From assembly GCA_014800105.1 (NCBI GenBank), contig JAAVGQ010000009.1:1-12752 (forward strand): a stretch of DNA of 12,752 nt, in the 5' to 3' direction. The DNA comes from Bacteroidales bacterium (lineage in GTDB: Bacteria > Bacteroidota > Bacteroidia > Bacteroidales > Muribaculaceae). The notes below the pieces were generated by a model. That model searched no databases. It was not told the origin of the DNA and saw nothing but the letters and a program-made list of their open reading frames with translations. Position numbers and translations under genes: made by a program. Positions 12,677 through 12,752 of the stretch are shown piece after piece (positions within the stretch are counted from its first letter, which is position 1; every line of letters starts with the position of its first letter).

Positions 12677-12701
12677 TGGTTACAATAATTATTACCGACT
12701 C

Positions 12702-12752
12702 ATGAAACCACTCATTCTCATAAGCAACGATGACGGGGTTATGGCTCCCGGC
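12702..12752 (+). CDS. surE: 5'/3'-nucleotidase SurE (3' end outside window)
   Basis: Only the first 17 residues are visible: MKPLILISNDDGVMAPG. This is the highly conserved SurE N-terminus, in which the Asp pair (residues 10-11) binds the catalytic divalent metal and SNDDG-x-x-APG forms the active-site loop. SurE is a cytoplasmic phosphatase acting on nucleoside monophosphates and, in some bacteria, short polyphosphate, linked to stationary-phase survival. The start is set by the family N-terminus and by a promoter box 25 bases upstream. The gene is divergent from the ATPase gene and lies just outside the right inverted repeat. Confidence 0.93.
   Translation, partial: MKPLILISNDDGVMAPG

Larger units (their letters stand above)
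12271..12701. other. 431-base intergenic region between divergent ATPase and surE genes
   Basis: No credible gene is seen. An open frame at 12404-12622 runs into the repeat and has no family-like sequence. The stretch holds an AT-rich leader next to the ATPase start, a 17-base AT palindrome at 12365, a minus-strand promoter box at 12477, the right inverted repeat at 12547-12630, and the surE promoter box at 12669. Confidence 0.8.

Overview
The window looks like a chromosomal segment of a Bacteroidales bacterium, plausibly Muribaculaceae-like. The signs are a Tat-tagged Gfo/Idh/MocA oxidoreductase next to a DUF1080 protein, a DUF4421 outer-membrane protein, a NagZ/beta-lactamase fusion, TAnnTTTG-type promoter boxes and an almost complete lack of Shine-Dalgarno sequences. 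Genus-level placement is inference. No tRNA, rRNA or CRISPR array was seen.

Layout. (1) Positions 1-4293 (+): an operon-like run of a Gfo/Idh/MocA oxidoreductase cut by the window edge, an 83-residue two-helix membrane protein, a Tat-exported Gfo/Idh/MocA oxidoreductase, a secreted DUF1080 protein (3-keto-glycoside hydrolase family) and a diverged ApbE-like protein. This resembles the Bacteroides gene sets that cleave glycosides by oxidation to 3-keto sugars. (2) Positions 4372-9608 (+), visibly richer in G+C: a fused two-domain 5'-nucleotidase, a 993-residue GH3 (NagZ-like) plus serine beta-lactamase-like fusion, and a PAP2 membrane phosphatase, probably one transcription unit for cell-envelope and nucleotide turnover. 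(3) Positions 9609-10004 (-): a VanZ-like membrane protein, exactly tail to tail with the PAP2 gene. (4) Positions 10150-11211 (+): a DUF4421 beta-barrel protein with a good Bacteroidales promoter. (5) Positions 11241-12630: a 315-residue P-loop ATPase with a C-terminal resolvase-type helix-turn-helix, on the minus strand, enclosed by two nearly identical 84-base inverted repeats. (6) Position 12702 onward (+): the first 17 codons of surE.

The most interesting structure is region 5. The two repeats match at 81 of 84 aligned positions. Each is itself palindromic, with TGTTCGTTCAC ends and internal hairpins. The 11-base end sequence or its complement occurs six times in the window, including once inside the signal-peptide coding region of the GH3 fusion and once upstream of the VanZ gene. 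The repeat-ATPase-repeat block could be an undescribed small mobile or invertible cassette. Equally, it could be a lone gene that happens to sit between two members of a dispersed palindromic repeat family. No transposase or recombinase is visible, and no target-site duplication was found.
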